Positions 38,024 to 46,414 of a stretch of DNA of 64,000 nt are shown here, one piece after another (within the stretch, counting starts at the first letter, position 1; every line of letters starts with the position of its first letter). The notes beneath the pieces were generated by a model, which had not been told where the DNA came from, did no database searches, and worked only from the letters and a program-made list of their open reading frames with translations. The DNA lies in contig JANWYD010000012.1 of NCBI GenBank assembly GCA_025057155.1, positions 97,389 through 161,388 on the forward strand, read 5' to 3'. This stretch comes from Chloroflexaceae bacterium. Lineage in GTDB: Bacteria > Chloroflexota > Chloroflexia > Chloroflexales > Chloroflexaceae. The translations under genes were made by a program, and so were the position numbers.

Positions 38024-38082
38024 CAGGTGCCGGGAAATGGGCAGGGCCGATGCAATGCGGGACAAGTTCCAGGCTCCGGGGT

Positions 38083-40380
38083 TCATCCGTGGACCACAAT
38101 CGTATTGCGTCCGGGGCGCTTGGCGGCATACAGGGCCTCATCGGCGGCGCGCAGCAACTCCTCGATGCCGCCGCAGGCGCCGCTGTAAGCGGCCACGCCT
38201 GCCGAAATGCTGATGGGTTCCAGGCGGCGGCCGTGAAAGTCAAGCTGCAGGGCGTTCACCAGACTGCGGATCTGTTCCAGCCGCTGCACTGTGTCCTCCA
38301 CTGCCGAGCCGGGCAGCACCAGTACAAACTCCTCGCCTCCGTAGCGGCAGGCAATGTCGCTCTTGCGCATATGCTCCCGAAAGATCCAGGCCACCTCGCG
38401 TAACAGCATATCGCCGGCTTCGTGCCCGTAGCGATCGTTGAAACTCTTGAAATGGTCAATATCCAGCATCGCCACGCAGAGCGGCTCGCCCTCGCGCTGC
38501 GCGCGGTGCGCCTCGCGGGGCAGGGTCGCTTCCAGGTAGCGCCGGTTGAACAGCCCAGTCAGCGGATCGAGAATGGCCTGCTCGCGCAAGGCTTCGCGCA
38601 GGTCAATGTTCGTCAGGGCCAGCTTGATCGCGTCGCCAACGGAGATCAGCAACTCGCTGCGCGGCTGAGCCTCACCGGCGACGTGCAGCACGCCGTAGAT
38701 TTCGCTCTGCACGGCGAGGGGCAGACAACAACTGTACGCAGCGCGGGCCGCGCCGAGATGCCGGCAGCGCGGCCCGGTCTGGATGTCGGTGAGCACGTGG
38801 ATCTGGCCACGACGCAGGGCCCAGCAATCCTCGATAGGGAACACGAGCCGAGCCGGGCGTTGCTCGCCCCACTGGCAGATCACTTCCAGATCATCGGCTC
38901 CGGGAACGCGCACGGCCAGATAGCCGCCGTGATCGGGGAACAGGGCGGCCAGGCGCAGTTGGATGACCTCGGCGGCTTCCGAGCGGTTCTGGCAGACCTG
39001 GAGCAGGTCATGCATCTGGTTGATCTGTATGACCTCGGCGGCGTAGCGGCGGGCTTCGACAATCGTCTGTTCGAGGCGCGCATTTACCGCCTGGAGCAGC
39101 CGTTCGGCATGCCGGCGCTCGCTGATGTCGCGGTTGATCGCCACCACGCCCGTCATCCGTTCGACGCCGTTGCGGAGCAGGGTGACCGAGGACTGGATGG
39201 GCACGTAGCTCCCATCGCGCCGGCGCTGCTCCACCTCGCCGCGCCACTGCCCTTCGCGTAACAGAACCTGAAGAGCGGCTTCTGCGGAGTCATTCAGGTA
39301 GCGCGTCACCAGCACCTCATCAACCGGCCGGCCCAGCACCTCATTGGCCGTCCATCCATAGATCCGTTCCGCAGCAGCATTCCAACTCTGGATCCGGAAC
39401 GTGAGATCGGTGGCGATCACCGCGTCGGCGACATTGGCCAGCAGGCTCGCCTGATAGTGGAGTTGCTCTTCGTAGAGATGCTGCCTGGTCACGTCTTCTA
39501 TCTGCCCCAGCACCTGACAGACACGCCCCTCGGCATCGCGCCGGAAGACACGGCCACGCGTGCGCATCCAGCGCCAGGAGCCGTCACGGTGGCGCAGGCG
39601 GAAGGTATGCTCGACGGTCTGCTCATCGCTCATATCGCGCAGTTCCTCCAGCCTGCGCTCCAGATTGGCGCGATCCTCGGGATGCAGCAGGCTCGGCAGG
39701 GAGTCAATCTCGGAACCGCGGATCTCGTCGGGACCGTAGCCTAGCAGCCTGGCAAGGGGACGATTGGCATACACGGCGCGCCGTTCCGTTAAATCGAAGA
39801 TAAAGACCGTGGCTGGCAGGAGATCGGCGACAGAGCGGATGAAGTGATACTCCGACAACATACGCTGCTCCATCTGCGCGCCTGGCCAGGAATCCGGGGC
39901 CAGCGGGACGAGATCCGGGAACTCACCTTCGCCAAGCACCCACACACTGGCGTGGCGACCCTGCCAGATGCCGTCTGGATCCGTAAATGGGCGGCAGCGG
40001 TACAACACCCGCCGCACCGCGCCGGCGCGATGCGCCAGGCGGAGACACAGCATAGAGATCTCACTATGCTCCGCGCGTAGCACCTGGCGCTGGTAGCGCG
40101 CCCACAGATCCTGATCGGCGTAATGCACACAGCGCGTCAGGAGGTCGGGATCGGCGTAGAGTTCCTTGGGAGTGTAGCCAATAATGGCGCTGCTGGCAGG
40201 ACTGCTATAACGACACTGGCCTTGCGGGCCGATCCACAGCTCCCAGGCGAAGGGAGCGGAGCGCAGATGCTGCACCGCATGAGCGGCAGGCGCCGGCGCC
40301 GGTTCAGACGCCAGGCGCTCGAGCTGCGCGCGCAGCCCGGACAGCTGCTCGTAGATTAAGGCGAGGGCGTCGGCATCCAT
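38083..40380 (-). CDS. PAS/GAF diguanylate cyclase (GGDEF)
   Basis: A 765-residue soluble signalling protein. Three PAS domains come first (about 35-150, 165-295 and 300-425, with PAC-type strands such as RHRDGSWRWMRTRGRVF). A GAF domain (about 455-590) follows, then a GGDEF domain (about 600-760). The active site reads RYGGEEFVLVLPG, so it should make cyclic di-GMP. RKSD five residues before GGEEF is a standard RxxD inhibitory site, so product feedback is likely. No membrane helix is seen. The ATG at 40380 gives a neat N-terminal helix (MDADALALIYEQL); upstream in-frame starts lack any domain. No partner phosphodiesterase (EAL/HD-GYP) is nearby. Confidence 0.92.
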   Translation of the reverse strand: MDADALALIYEQLSGLRAQLERLASEPAPAPAAHAVQHLRSAPFAWELWIGPQGQCRYSSPASSAIIGYTPKELYADPDLLTRCVHYADQDLWARYQRQVLRAEHSEISMLCLRLAHRAGAVRRVLYRCRPFTDPDGIWQGRHASVWVLGEGEFPDLVPLAPDSWPGAQMEQRMLSEYHFIRSVADLLPATVFIFDLTERRAVYANRPLARLLGYGPDEIRGSEIDSLPSLLHPEDRANLERRLEELRDMSDEQTVEHTFRLRHRDGSWRWMRTRGRVFRRDAEGRVCQVLGQIEDVTRQHLYEEQLHYQASLLANVADAVIATDLTFRIQSWNAAAERIYGWTANEVLGRPVDEVLVTRYLNDSAEAALQVLLREGQWRGEVEQRRRDGSYVPIQSSVTLLRNGVERMTGVVAINRDISERRHAERLLQAVNARLEQTIVEARRYAAEVIQINQMHDLLQVCQNRSEAAEVIQLRLAALFPDHGGYLAVRVPGADDLEVICQWGEQRPARLVFPIEDCWALRRGQIHVLTDIQTGPRCRHLGAARAAYSCCLPLAVQSEIYGVLHVAGEAQPRSELLISVGDAIKLALTNIDLREALREQAILDPLTGLFNRRYLEATLPREAHRAQREGEPLCVAMLDIDHFKSFNDRYGHEAGDMLLREVAWIFREHMRKSDIACRYGGEEFVLVLPGSAVEDTVQRLEQIRSLVNALQLDFHGRRLEPISISAGVAAYSGACGGIEELLRAADEALYAAKRPGRNTIVVHG

Positions 40381-40539
40381 AGTTATAGTTATAGTTAGAA
40401 CCCGGCAAAGCGACATGCCTGTCCGGCGTTCCACGGAGAGGTACAGGCGAGACGCCGCGGCAACCTCACTCCTGGACATGATACCAGACCGTGTAGGCGC
40501 ACGTCTTACCGGCAACTATCGTACTAATCACGATCGTAG

Positions 40540-40568
40540 TTGCTTGTAGCGACAGTTGGGTTTACAAT
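40540..40568 (+). promoter_or_regulatory. Sigma-70-type promoter (TTGCTT-17-TACAAT)
   Basis: TTGCTT at 40540-40545 and TACAAT at 40563-40568 are separated by 17 bp. An imperfect inverted repeat (AACTATCG... / ...GATCGTAGTT, about 40513-40541) overlaps its upstream side and might be an operator. Confidence 0.5.
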
Positions 40569-40901
40569 AGCAGAACTATTTGTCGCTCCGGTCGCTCTTG
40601 CGGGCGGCGCTGCGGGAAGATCTGATTTCTCCATCGCCATGCAACCAGCGGCAGGTTGCCGCCAGGCTCGATGAGCAGGGACATCGGGAAACCCGCGTTC
40701 CCCTTTTAGAAAGGCAAAGCCCTCTCCACGCGCCTCCAGGCGACGCACGTTCATCTAATGTGACAATAGCCGATAGCCCGCTGCTGGTGTTTTCATCACG
40801 GCCGTGCCGTGCGCGCGTAGCGAATGAGCCTCCTGTACCAGTTCCTGCGGCGCACCGCGCACGCGCGTCATCACCAGATCTCACCAAGACACCACATACA
40901 G

Positions 40902-40928
40902 CAATCTAAAATCCAAAATCCAAAATAC
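40902..40928. repeat. AATCCAAAATCC-type short direct repeat
   Basis: Three near-copies of AATC(C/T)AAA in tandem, ending just before an AAAGGAG ribosome site. It matches the stretch at 13476-13499, also placed just before a Shine-Dalgarno. Confidence 0.5.
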
Positions 40929-40944
40929 CATCAAAGGAGCCACA

Positions 40945-41571
40945 ATGATAACCTATGACGATCTGGTCGCGGGGCTGGAAGACGCCTGGCTCGCCGTGGG
41001 TCTGCATGAACATGCGTTTATTGAAAGCGTCATCCCCGCCACCCAGGATCGCACCTGTAAAGTAGAACTCTTTCCAGAACATGATGAGCCTCTTACCAGT
41101 GAAAACACTCCTCCCTTTCTTGAACTGAGCTTCACCTGGACGCCAGTGCACCAGTTGCTCGCCGAGGGCCGCAATCTGCCCGTCGAGCCGCTCGATCTCC
41201 AGTGGACCTACACGGTGGTGACCACCATCGCGCGGGAGCGGAGCGACACGGAACTGGTGCGCATGTTCCAGCGCGCCGTCGCGAATGCGTTCGAGCGTTT
41301 CTACCCCGCCGAGGTCGCCCAGATGGAGCCGGTAATGGTTGAGGTGCGCCGCGTGTATCAGGGCGGCCCGGAGCGCCTGCGCCTGGAACAGACCCAACTG
41401 GTGAGCAGCACTGTCTCCGATCTGTTCGAGCTGTGGCCCGACCGCGATCCACAGAGTCTGCGCGAGGTGCTGCGGGTGGAGATGCAGCTCGCCAGCGCGA
41501 TCATCGCCAATCTGGCCGATGCCTTTACTCCCCGCGGGCGTGGGGGTTACCGCACGGTTGACGCGGCGTAG
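40945..41571 (+). CDS. Soluble protein of unknown function
   Basis: A 208-residue predicted cytoplasmic protein with mixed alpha/beta composition, no membrane helix and no motif I recognise. Notable stretches are DDLVAGLEDAWLAVGLHEHA near the start, FLELSFTWTPVHQLL, and a mid-region of strands alternating with acidic loops. AAAGGAG lies 6 bases before the ATG, so it is certainly a gene. Its last 25 bases overlap the 3' end of the convergent membrane-protein gene (41547-42293). Function unknown. Confidence 0.8.
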   Translation: MITYDDLVAGLEDAWLAVGLHEHAFIESVIPATQDRTCKVELFPEHDEPLTSENTPPFLELSFTWTPVHQLLAEGRNLPVEPLDLQWTYTVVTTIARERSDTELVRMFQRAVANAFERFYPAEVAQMEPVMVEVRRVYQGGPERLRLEQTQLVSSTVSDLFELWPDRDPQSLREVLRVEMQLASAIIANLADAFTPRGRGGYRTVDAA

Positions 41572-42293
41572 GCCGCGAGCGCCAGCACGGCTACGCATCC
41601 CGCCACTCCCATCCTCGTCAGCCAGCGCTCTGGAATGCGCAGCGCGGCCCCCACAGCCAGGGCCGCCCCCGCCGTGGCCAGGGGAGGCAACAACCACCCC
41701 GCCCGGTCGGCGGGAAGCCACTGGCCGGGGCCCGCTGCCAGGGCGCCCAGCAGCAGCAACGCCCCCACCAGCAGCAAGCCAAGCGCCCGCAGGGCGCCCG
41801 CGGCGCCTCCCGGCCCGGCGCGGAGCAGGCGCGGCATGCCCAGCAGCCAGAGCGCAGCGCCCAGCGCCAGCAGCGCCCGTTCCGGCACAGACTCGGGCCA
41901 GCGTAGCAGCGCGGCAAGCTCCAGGCCGCCTGTCGCCACTGCCAGGGCCAGCGCCGCCGCCAGCGGCAGCGCGTAGTCGCGCAGCACCGCGGCGGGGGCG
42001 CTTCCGCGCACGGCTGCGGCGCGGAAGCGTGGCCACTCCAGCAGCACGAGGGCGACGGGCAGATCGAGGCCGAAGGGAAAGGGCGGCGCCGGGGCCAGGG
42101 GCAGCAGGGTCAGGACGGCGAGAGGCGGCGCCAGGTCGAGCACGGTCACCGGGGGGGCCGGCCAGAGTGGCGCGCCGCCGCAGACCGCCAGCCAGCGCAT
42201 CAACAGATGGCTGGCTGCCAGGGCAAACAGGCCTCCGGGGTAGAACACGACACGGGGCCAGGCCAGACCCAGGGCGCCGAGCAGTTCGCCCAT
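41547..42293 (-). CDS. Membrane protein, possibly NuoH/HyfC-like
   Basis: A 248-residue protein with seven or eight hydrophobic helices rich in Ala/Leu. The region DLAPPLAVLTLLPLAPAPPF then DLPVALVLLEWPRFRA faintly recalls the quinone-site loop of complex-I NuoH/HycD proteins, but the conserved acidic residues are sparse. It starts 3 bp after the stop of the NuoN-like gene (42297-43571), which follows the ParA gene by 14 bp, so all three form one operon (43586-44611, 42297-43571, 41547-42293). The functional call is weak; the membrane nature is certain. Confidence 0.7.
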   Translation of the reverse strand: MGELLGALGLAWPRVVFYPGGLFALAASHLLMRWLAVCGGAPLWPAPPVTVLDLAPPLAVLTLLPLAPAPPFPFGLDLPVALVLLEWPRFRAAAVRGSAPAAVLRDYALPLAAALALAVATGGLELAALLRWPESVPERALLALGAALWLLGMPRLLRAGPGGAAGALRALGLLLVGALLLLGALAAGPGQWLPADRAGWLLPPLATAGAALAVGAALRIPERWLTRMGVAGCVAVLALAAYAASTVR

Positions 42294-42296
42294 GGC

Positions 42297-43571
42297 TCAC
42301 CGCTTGCGCAGCGCGAGCAATCGCAGGGCCACCCAGCACAGCGCGCTCAGGATAAGCATCAGCCCGACGATGGCCAGCGAGGGCAGGGTGGCCACTGGCT
42401 GCTGTGCTGTGTCAAAGGCGATCAGCCCCGCCCAGGGCCAGACAACGATCTCACCAAAGGGCGTCAGGCCACCCTGGAGCTGGGCCGTCAGCGGCGCCAG
42501 CAGGCCCATCAGCAGCAGCGGCGCGCCCAGGCCCAGCCCGGCGCTGCACCCCGCTGCCAGCCAGGTCCGCCCGTCGCCGGTTGACGGCGCGGCGGGCGCG
42601 AGGGCCAGGCGCGCGGGGGGCAGGGCTATCAGCAGCGCAGCCAGCCACAGCACGAGCGCCAGCGCGGGCAACCCTCCAGCGGTGGCTGCGGCAATAGCCA
42701 GCCAGCCGGCCACGAACGGCCCGCTCAGCGGTACGGCGGCGGAGAGCAGCCAGAGCGCGCGCATCCCCGCCGCAGGCCGTTCCAGTCCCAGCCGCAGCAC
42801 TGGCCAGAGCAGGAGGATATACCCTGCGACGGTAAGCCCGGCCGCCGATCCCATCCCTGCTCCGGCGATGGTCATGCCGCTCAACGACAGGCCCAGCCAT
42901 GGCGCGGCCCGCTCAGCGGGAGCGATGGCGGCGCGCCATGCCCCCCAGAGCGCAACCAGACCGCCCATCAGCAGGGCGGCGAAAAGCCAGCCCGTGTTCC
43001 ACGGCCCCAGACTGAACAGGCGCATCAGTGTATAGAGACAACCGCCAGCGACCGCCGACGCGCTGGCGGGCGCGCGTGTGCCGGCCAGCGCAAGCGCGTC
43101 CGGCGCCAGCAGCGCGGAAACGAGGATCAGCACAAAGCTCAGGCTGTTCAACCCGGCCCCCGCCAGCGGCGCGCCGTAGTTCCAGGCGCCGCCGGTGAGG
43201 CCGATGAGCGCCAATCCCGCTACCACGCCCACAGGCGCCAGCCGCCAGATGGGCCGTTCCTCGTCTGACCCCGTCTCCTCTAGCAAGCCCGCCAGGACCA
43301 GCAGCCCTCCCAGCGCGGCAAGATGGCCCTGCAACACGGATGCCCCCACCAGCCAGGCCGTCATCGCCACGCGCCAGGGACGCGGCGCGCCGTGGGCCAG
43401 CGTAACCAGACCATGTGCCGCTACGACGATCACCAGCAGGGCGCTGAGCGCATCGGCGCGCAGCAACCCGTCCCAGCGAGCCAGTGGCGCGTCGCGGGTC
43501 AGAGCGGCCAGGATCAGGCCAGCGGCCAGCAAGAGCGACAGGAGAGCGAAGGAGGCCTTTCTCTCCGCCAT
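42297..43571 (-). CDS. Membrane protein, NuoN/antiporter-subunit-like
   Basis: A 424-residue protein with about 12 helices. The arrangement of an early LLRADALSALLVIVVAA (NuoM/N-type DGLSALF region), a later GLNSLSFVLILVSALLA, and YTLMRLFSLGPWNTGW resembles antiporter-like subunits of complex I and membrane hydrogenases, but the buried Lys/Glu pairs needed for proton transport are not all visible. It could be a diverged or repurposed member. The ATG at 43571 lies 14 bp after the ParA stop; a longer upstream frame overlaps ParA and is rejected. No quinone oxidoreductase or hydrogenase subunits are nearby. Confidence 0.7.
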   Translation of the reverse strand: MAERKASFALLSLLLAAGLILAALTRDAPLARWDGLLRADALSALLVIVVAAHGLVTLAHGAPRPWRVAMTAWLVGASVLQGHLAALGGLLVLAGLLEETGSDEERPIWRLAPVGVVAGLALIGLTGGAWNYGAPLAGAGLNSLSFVLILVSALLAPDALALAGTRAPASASAVAGGCLYTLMRLFSLGPWNTGWLFAALLMGGLVALWGAWRAAIAPAERAAPWLGLSLSGMTIAGAGMGSAAGLTVAGYILLLWPVLRLGLERPAAGMRALWLLSAAVPLSGPFVAGWLAIAAATAGGLPALALVLWLAALLIALPPARLALAPAAPSTGDGRTWLAAGCSAGLGLGAPLLLMGLLAPLTAQLQGGLTPFGEIVVWPWAGLIAFDTAQQPVATLPSLAIVGLMLILSALCWVALRLLALRKR

Positions 43572-43585
43572 ACGGCCCGCGCCCG

Positions 43586-44611
43586 TTATCTTCTGACCCC
43601 GCCGGCGAGTTCCTGCTGGCGGTAGCGGCAGTGATCGCAGAAGACCACGCGGTAGCCGGCAACGGTAGCGCGGCGCAGCGGGCTGCCACAGTGCGGGCAG
43701 GTCAGCGACAGGAGGCTGCCCGCCCCCGTGACGACCGGTTCCTGGTGGGCCGCTGCGGTCCGGGGCGCAGTGTCGGCCAGAGGGGGCGGCGTAACAGGCG
43801 CGTCCGCCGGTTGAGCAGGGCGCGCGGCAACTGGCGGGGGAGGCGCTGGCTGCGCGGGGGATGGCGGCGCAAAGCCCCAGAGATCGCTCAGCCACTCGAC
43901 AAGCTGAGCATAATCAGCGGCGCCGCGGGAGCGCGGATCGTACTCGTAGATCGTCTTTCCCCGGGCCGAGGACTCCGACAGACGCACGTTGATGCGGATG
44001 GGCAGGCTGACCAGGCTGCCATACCGCTGGCGCAACTGCTCCAGCAATTCTACTGACTGGCGCGTCCGCGCATCGAAGAGGGTCGGCACGATCGCCCGCA
44101 GGCTGCTGGCGCTGCCCTTAATCCGGCTGAGTTGCGTGACGAGCATTTCCAGGCCCCGCACCGCAAATGGCTCAACCGTTGTCGGCACGATTACATCGCT
44201 GGCCGCATGCAGCGCATTCAGATTGAGGACCGTCAGCGAACCGCCGCAGTCTACAAAGATAAAATCGTACTCCGAGCGTAGCGGACGCAGGACCTGTTCG
44301 AGCACCCGCGGCCAGTCGGGCCGGCGGGCGATCGTCGGCTGGGCCGTCAGCAGGGTCGCGTCGGCAGCGATCAGGTCGAGATTGCGGCGCACGGGAGTGC
44401 GGCAATCGGCAGCGCGCGCGCCATCAACCAGCGCGTCATAGAGCGTGCGGCGCGGGGTCGCCCCAAGAGCCATCGCCAGGTTGCCCTGCGCGTCCACGTC
44501 TACCAGCAGCACACGCGCGCCTTTGAGCGCCAGACCAGCGCTGAGGTTCACCACGGTGGTGGTCTTGCCGATTCCGCCTTTCAGGTTGGTGACAGCGATG
44601 ATACGGCCCAT
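43586..44611 (-). CDS. ParA/MinD-type ATPase with C-terminal zinc ribbon
   Basis: A 341-residue P-loop ATPase. The deviant Walker A is KGGIGKTT (11-18), with the signature Lys K11. Walker A' is VDVDAQGNLA and Walker B is FIFVDCGGS. Such ATPases move or position cargo such as plasmids, chromosomes or protein complexes. After a Pro/Ala-rich linker (about 235-295) the protein ends in a zinc ribbon (C305, C308, C325, C328: CPHCGS...CDHC). This tail is not part of ordinary ParA. No ParB is in the neighbourhood; instead two multi-helix membrane proteins follow in the same operon. Confidence 0.9.
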   Translation of the reverse strand: MGRIIAVTNLKGGIGKTTTVVNLSAGLALKGARVLLVDVDAQGNLAMALGATPRRTLYDALVDGARAADCRTPVRRNLDLIAADATLLTAQPTIARRPDWPRVLEQVLRPLRSEYDFIFVDCGGSLTVLNLNALHAASDVIVPTTVEPFAVRGLEMLVTQLSRIKGSASSLRAIVPTLFDARTRQSVELLEQLRQRYGSLVSLPIRINVRLSESSARGKTIYEYDPRSRGAADYAQLVEWLSDLWGFAPPSPAQPAPPPPVAARPAQPADAPVTPPPLADTAPRTAAAHQEPVVTGAGSLLSLTCPHCGSPLRRATVAGYRVVFCDHCRYRQQELAGGVRR

Positions 44612-45011
44612 AGGCAGCCTGATTTCACTCGGTGTTTACGTCAGCCCCACGCGGCTGCACCGTGCAATCGTTTAAAGCATACCCTTCTGGAAGGGCTGCG
44701 CCCTCCCAAACCCTCCTCAACGCAGTGGGACGAGGAAACTCGCTTGCCCCTGCTTCTCCAGCCGTCTGCTTCTTTGGCGTCCCGGCGGCTGCGCTGTACC
44801 GCCTGGAGAAGCGGCGTCCCCCGCAGACCCTCCAGCCACAGGGCAAGGGCAGGTCCGTGGAAGTGCGAATACCGGCAAGTGTAGTGCAATGATCGGGGCA
44901 TGTCAAATGCCACGCAGATGGTGGGTGTGACGAAAAGTCTTGCGTGCTCCCCTTCGCCCGGCAGCTGATGAACGTTAAGAACATATTCCGGCATCGCCGA
45001 ACGCTGCGGGC
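44612..45011. other. Intergenic region upstream of the ParA operon
   Basis: It includes the upstream DNA of the minus-strand ParA operon. I see short inverted GAGGAAACTCGC / GCTTCTCC fragments that recall decayed copies of the GGGAAACC palindrome, but no gene, RNA or convincing promoter. Confidence 0.4.
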
Positions 45012-45375
45012 TAATTGGTCTGTGAACGAAGGTTTTCGGCAACTCCGCCCCCTCCCCGCCCCTCCCCCGCTGGGGGAGGGCGTCCGGCTCCTCCCCCCAA
45101 CGGGGGGAGGAGGCAGGCGCTCCTCTCAGGTGTAGGGTTTTTCACGTGAGAAGGAGTTTTCAGCATTCCAATACGCTTACGGTCCTCACCCTCCCGCCCC
45201 CCTCTCCCGCGAGCGGGAGAGGGGGGAGTTGGGCGTCCCCATGCCCCAGATGGCGAATGGGACGCGAGGATGCGCCGGAAAACCCTACACCCGAGAAGGC
45301 AGGCGCCCTCCCCCAGCGGGGGAGGGTTGGGGAGGGGGCGGGGGTGTAGCGAAAAACTTTGTTTCCATACTAATA
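45012..45375. repeat. Family-1 element pair/chimera with a family-2 insertion
   Basis: The left end TAATTGGTCTGTGAACGAAG starts a family-1 copy; the right end reads GAAAAACTTTGTTTCCATACTAATA. The right arm resembles the left-type arm of other copies, so this may be two family-1 elements fused or rearranged. A family-2 element (45121-45296) lies inside, with an exact 10-bp target duplication. Confidence 0.75.
45121..45296. mobile_element. Family-2 MITE-like element (176 bp)
   Basis: Ends TCCTCTCAGGTGTAGGG and CCTACACCCGAGA. It is flanked by the exact 10-bp direct repeat AGGCAGGCGC (45111-45120 and 45297-45306). An internal hairpin pairs CCCCTCTCCCGCGAGC with GCGGGAGAGGGG. It is inserted inside a family-1 element, as at 18717. 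Confidence 0.85.
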
Positions 45376-45623
45376 AGCCACGGCTGCTCGGCAGGCGGAT
45401 GGTCCCATCAGGGAACTGGCAAGCTAACAAGCTAGCAAGCTATTTTGCTCGCAACGCCTGAACCTGTCCCGTCTGCGCCTGCGGCGGGGCGTCCGCCTGC
45501 ATGGACGCAGCGGGCCTGCGCCAGCGCAGGCCGAGGCCGGAGGCGAACGCGCCTGCGCCTGACATTGCCTCGGCGCTGGCATGGCATTGCGTCAATGTCT
45601 CCTGGCCCCCCGATATGGCCAAC
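45376..45623. other. Intergenic region after the zinc-ribbon gene
   Basis: It includes a short run of AAGCTAACAAGCTAGCAAG-type repeats (about 45418-45442) and a palindromic GC-rich piece (GCCTGCGCCAGCGCAGGC, about 45513-45530) that could serve as a terminator for the minus-strand gene ending at 45624. No gene is supported. Confidence 0.4.
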
Positions 45624-46205
45624 TCATGGGCTGCTGGCGGATCTTCTTATTACGTCAATCAGTATTGTCAGACCGATCAGCACCAGCAATCCCGGCAAAA
45701 AGATGGTGCGTGGCAACATAAACAGCACACCCAGGCCAAACAGCCAGAGCACGCCGAACAGGCCCTCGATGATCCGTCCGCGCGCTGCTGTTGTTAGAAA
45801 GATTGTCAGGCCGATGATGAAAAGGATGCCCGGCCAGATGGGTGCGCGGGCAAGCATGAGCACTCCAAAGCCGATCAGGAACGCGACCATACCGATCAGC
45901 TCGCCGCCGCGGTCGGCGCGCCATACGGGTGGCGGGGGCGCGAGCGGCTTGGTGGACCGCCCCCGGCGTTCCGGCGTGTTGACGCCGAGGATCGGGACGT
46001 GACCCTTGATCAGCGCGCCGCAGCGCACGCAGTAGGCGGCGTGAGCGGGATTGGCGGCGCTGCAAACGCCGCAGACAAGCACGTCCGCAGCCGGCGCGGG
46101 AAGCGCCGTGGTCGGGCCAGTGGCAGCGAGCCGCAGGCCGGCCCCGCACTCAATGCAGAACAGCGCGTCGTCAGGCGCCTCTGCGCCGCAGGACGGGCAC
46201 TTCAT
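45624..46205 (-). CDS. Double zinc-ribbon membrane protein
   Basis: A 193-residue protein. Two zinc ribbons come first: CPSCGAEAPDDALFCIECG (C3, C6, C17, C20) and CGVCSAANPAHAAYCVRCG (about 46-64). About four membrane helices follow in the C-terminal half (about 105-185). This is a common but uncharacterised architecture; the ribbons would face the cytoplasm. The ATG at 46205 has GGGAG 7 bases upstream and begins right at the first ribbon. Confidence 0.85.
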   Translation of the reverse strand: MKCPSCGAEAPDDALFCIECGAGLRLAATGPTTALPAPAADVLVCGVCSAANPAHAAYCVRCGALIKGHVPILGVNTPERRGRSTKPLAPPPPVWRADRGGELIGMVAFLIGFGVLMLARAPIWPGILFIIGLTIFLTTAARGRIIEGLFGVLWLFGLGVLFMLPRTIFLPGLLVLIGLTILIDVIRRSASSP

Positions 46206-46414
46206 CGTTTTCTCCCTGCAAGGTGAGCCCGGCAACCTGACGTCTCCGGCTTCCTGCTATGAGGAGGGTGTGACAGGTCTGTACTCTCGTGCCCTCTCAT
46301 CTGGCAGTCACGGCCCGGACGCGTCGGCATTCCCCGTCATCCCGGTTAGAACCGGACAGCCTTGCCCCCTTTCCTCCCGGCGGGCAGTGGCGGGGGAAAC
46401 CAGGTTTACTCTTG

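Larger units (their letters stand above)
40381..40944. other. Intergenic region with promoter, possible small RNA
   Basis: Between the divergent GGDEF gene and the gene at 40945. It holds a good plus-strand promoter (40540-40568) that lies almost 400 bp before the next ATG, a GGGAA...TTCCC hairpin followed by TTTT (40685-40707), an A-rich repeat (40902-40928) and AAAGGAG at 40932-40938. A region of about 130 nt between promoter and hairpin could be a small RNA. Confidence 0.4.

Noticed and set aside
43572..43895. N-terminal extension of the NuoN-like protein
   Set aside because: The extension lies inside the ParA gene in another frame and has no hydrophobic or conserved character.
28831..45296. 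CRISPR-like array
   Set aside because: The similar repeats are far apart, 144-176 bp long and bear terminal inverted repeats and target duplications, so they are mobile elements, not a spacer array.
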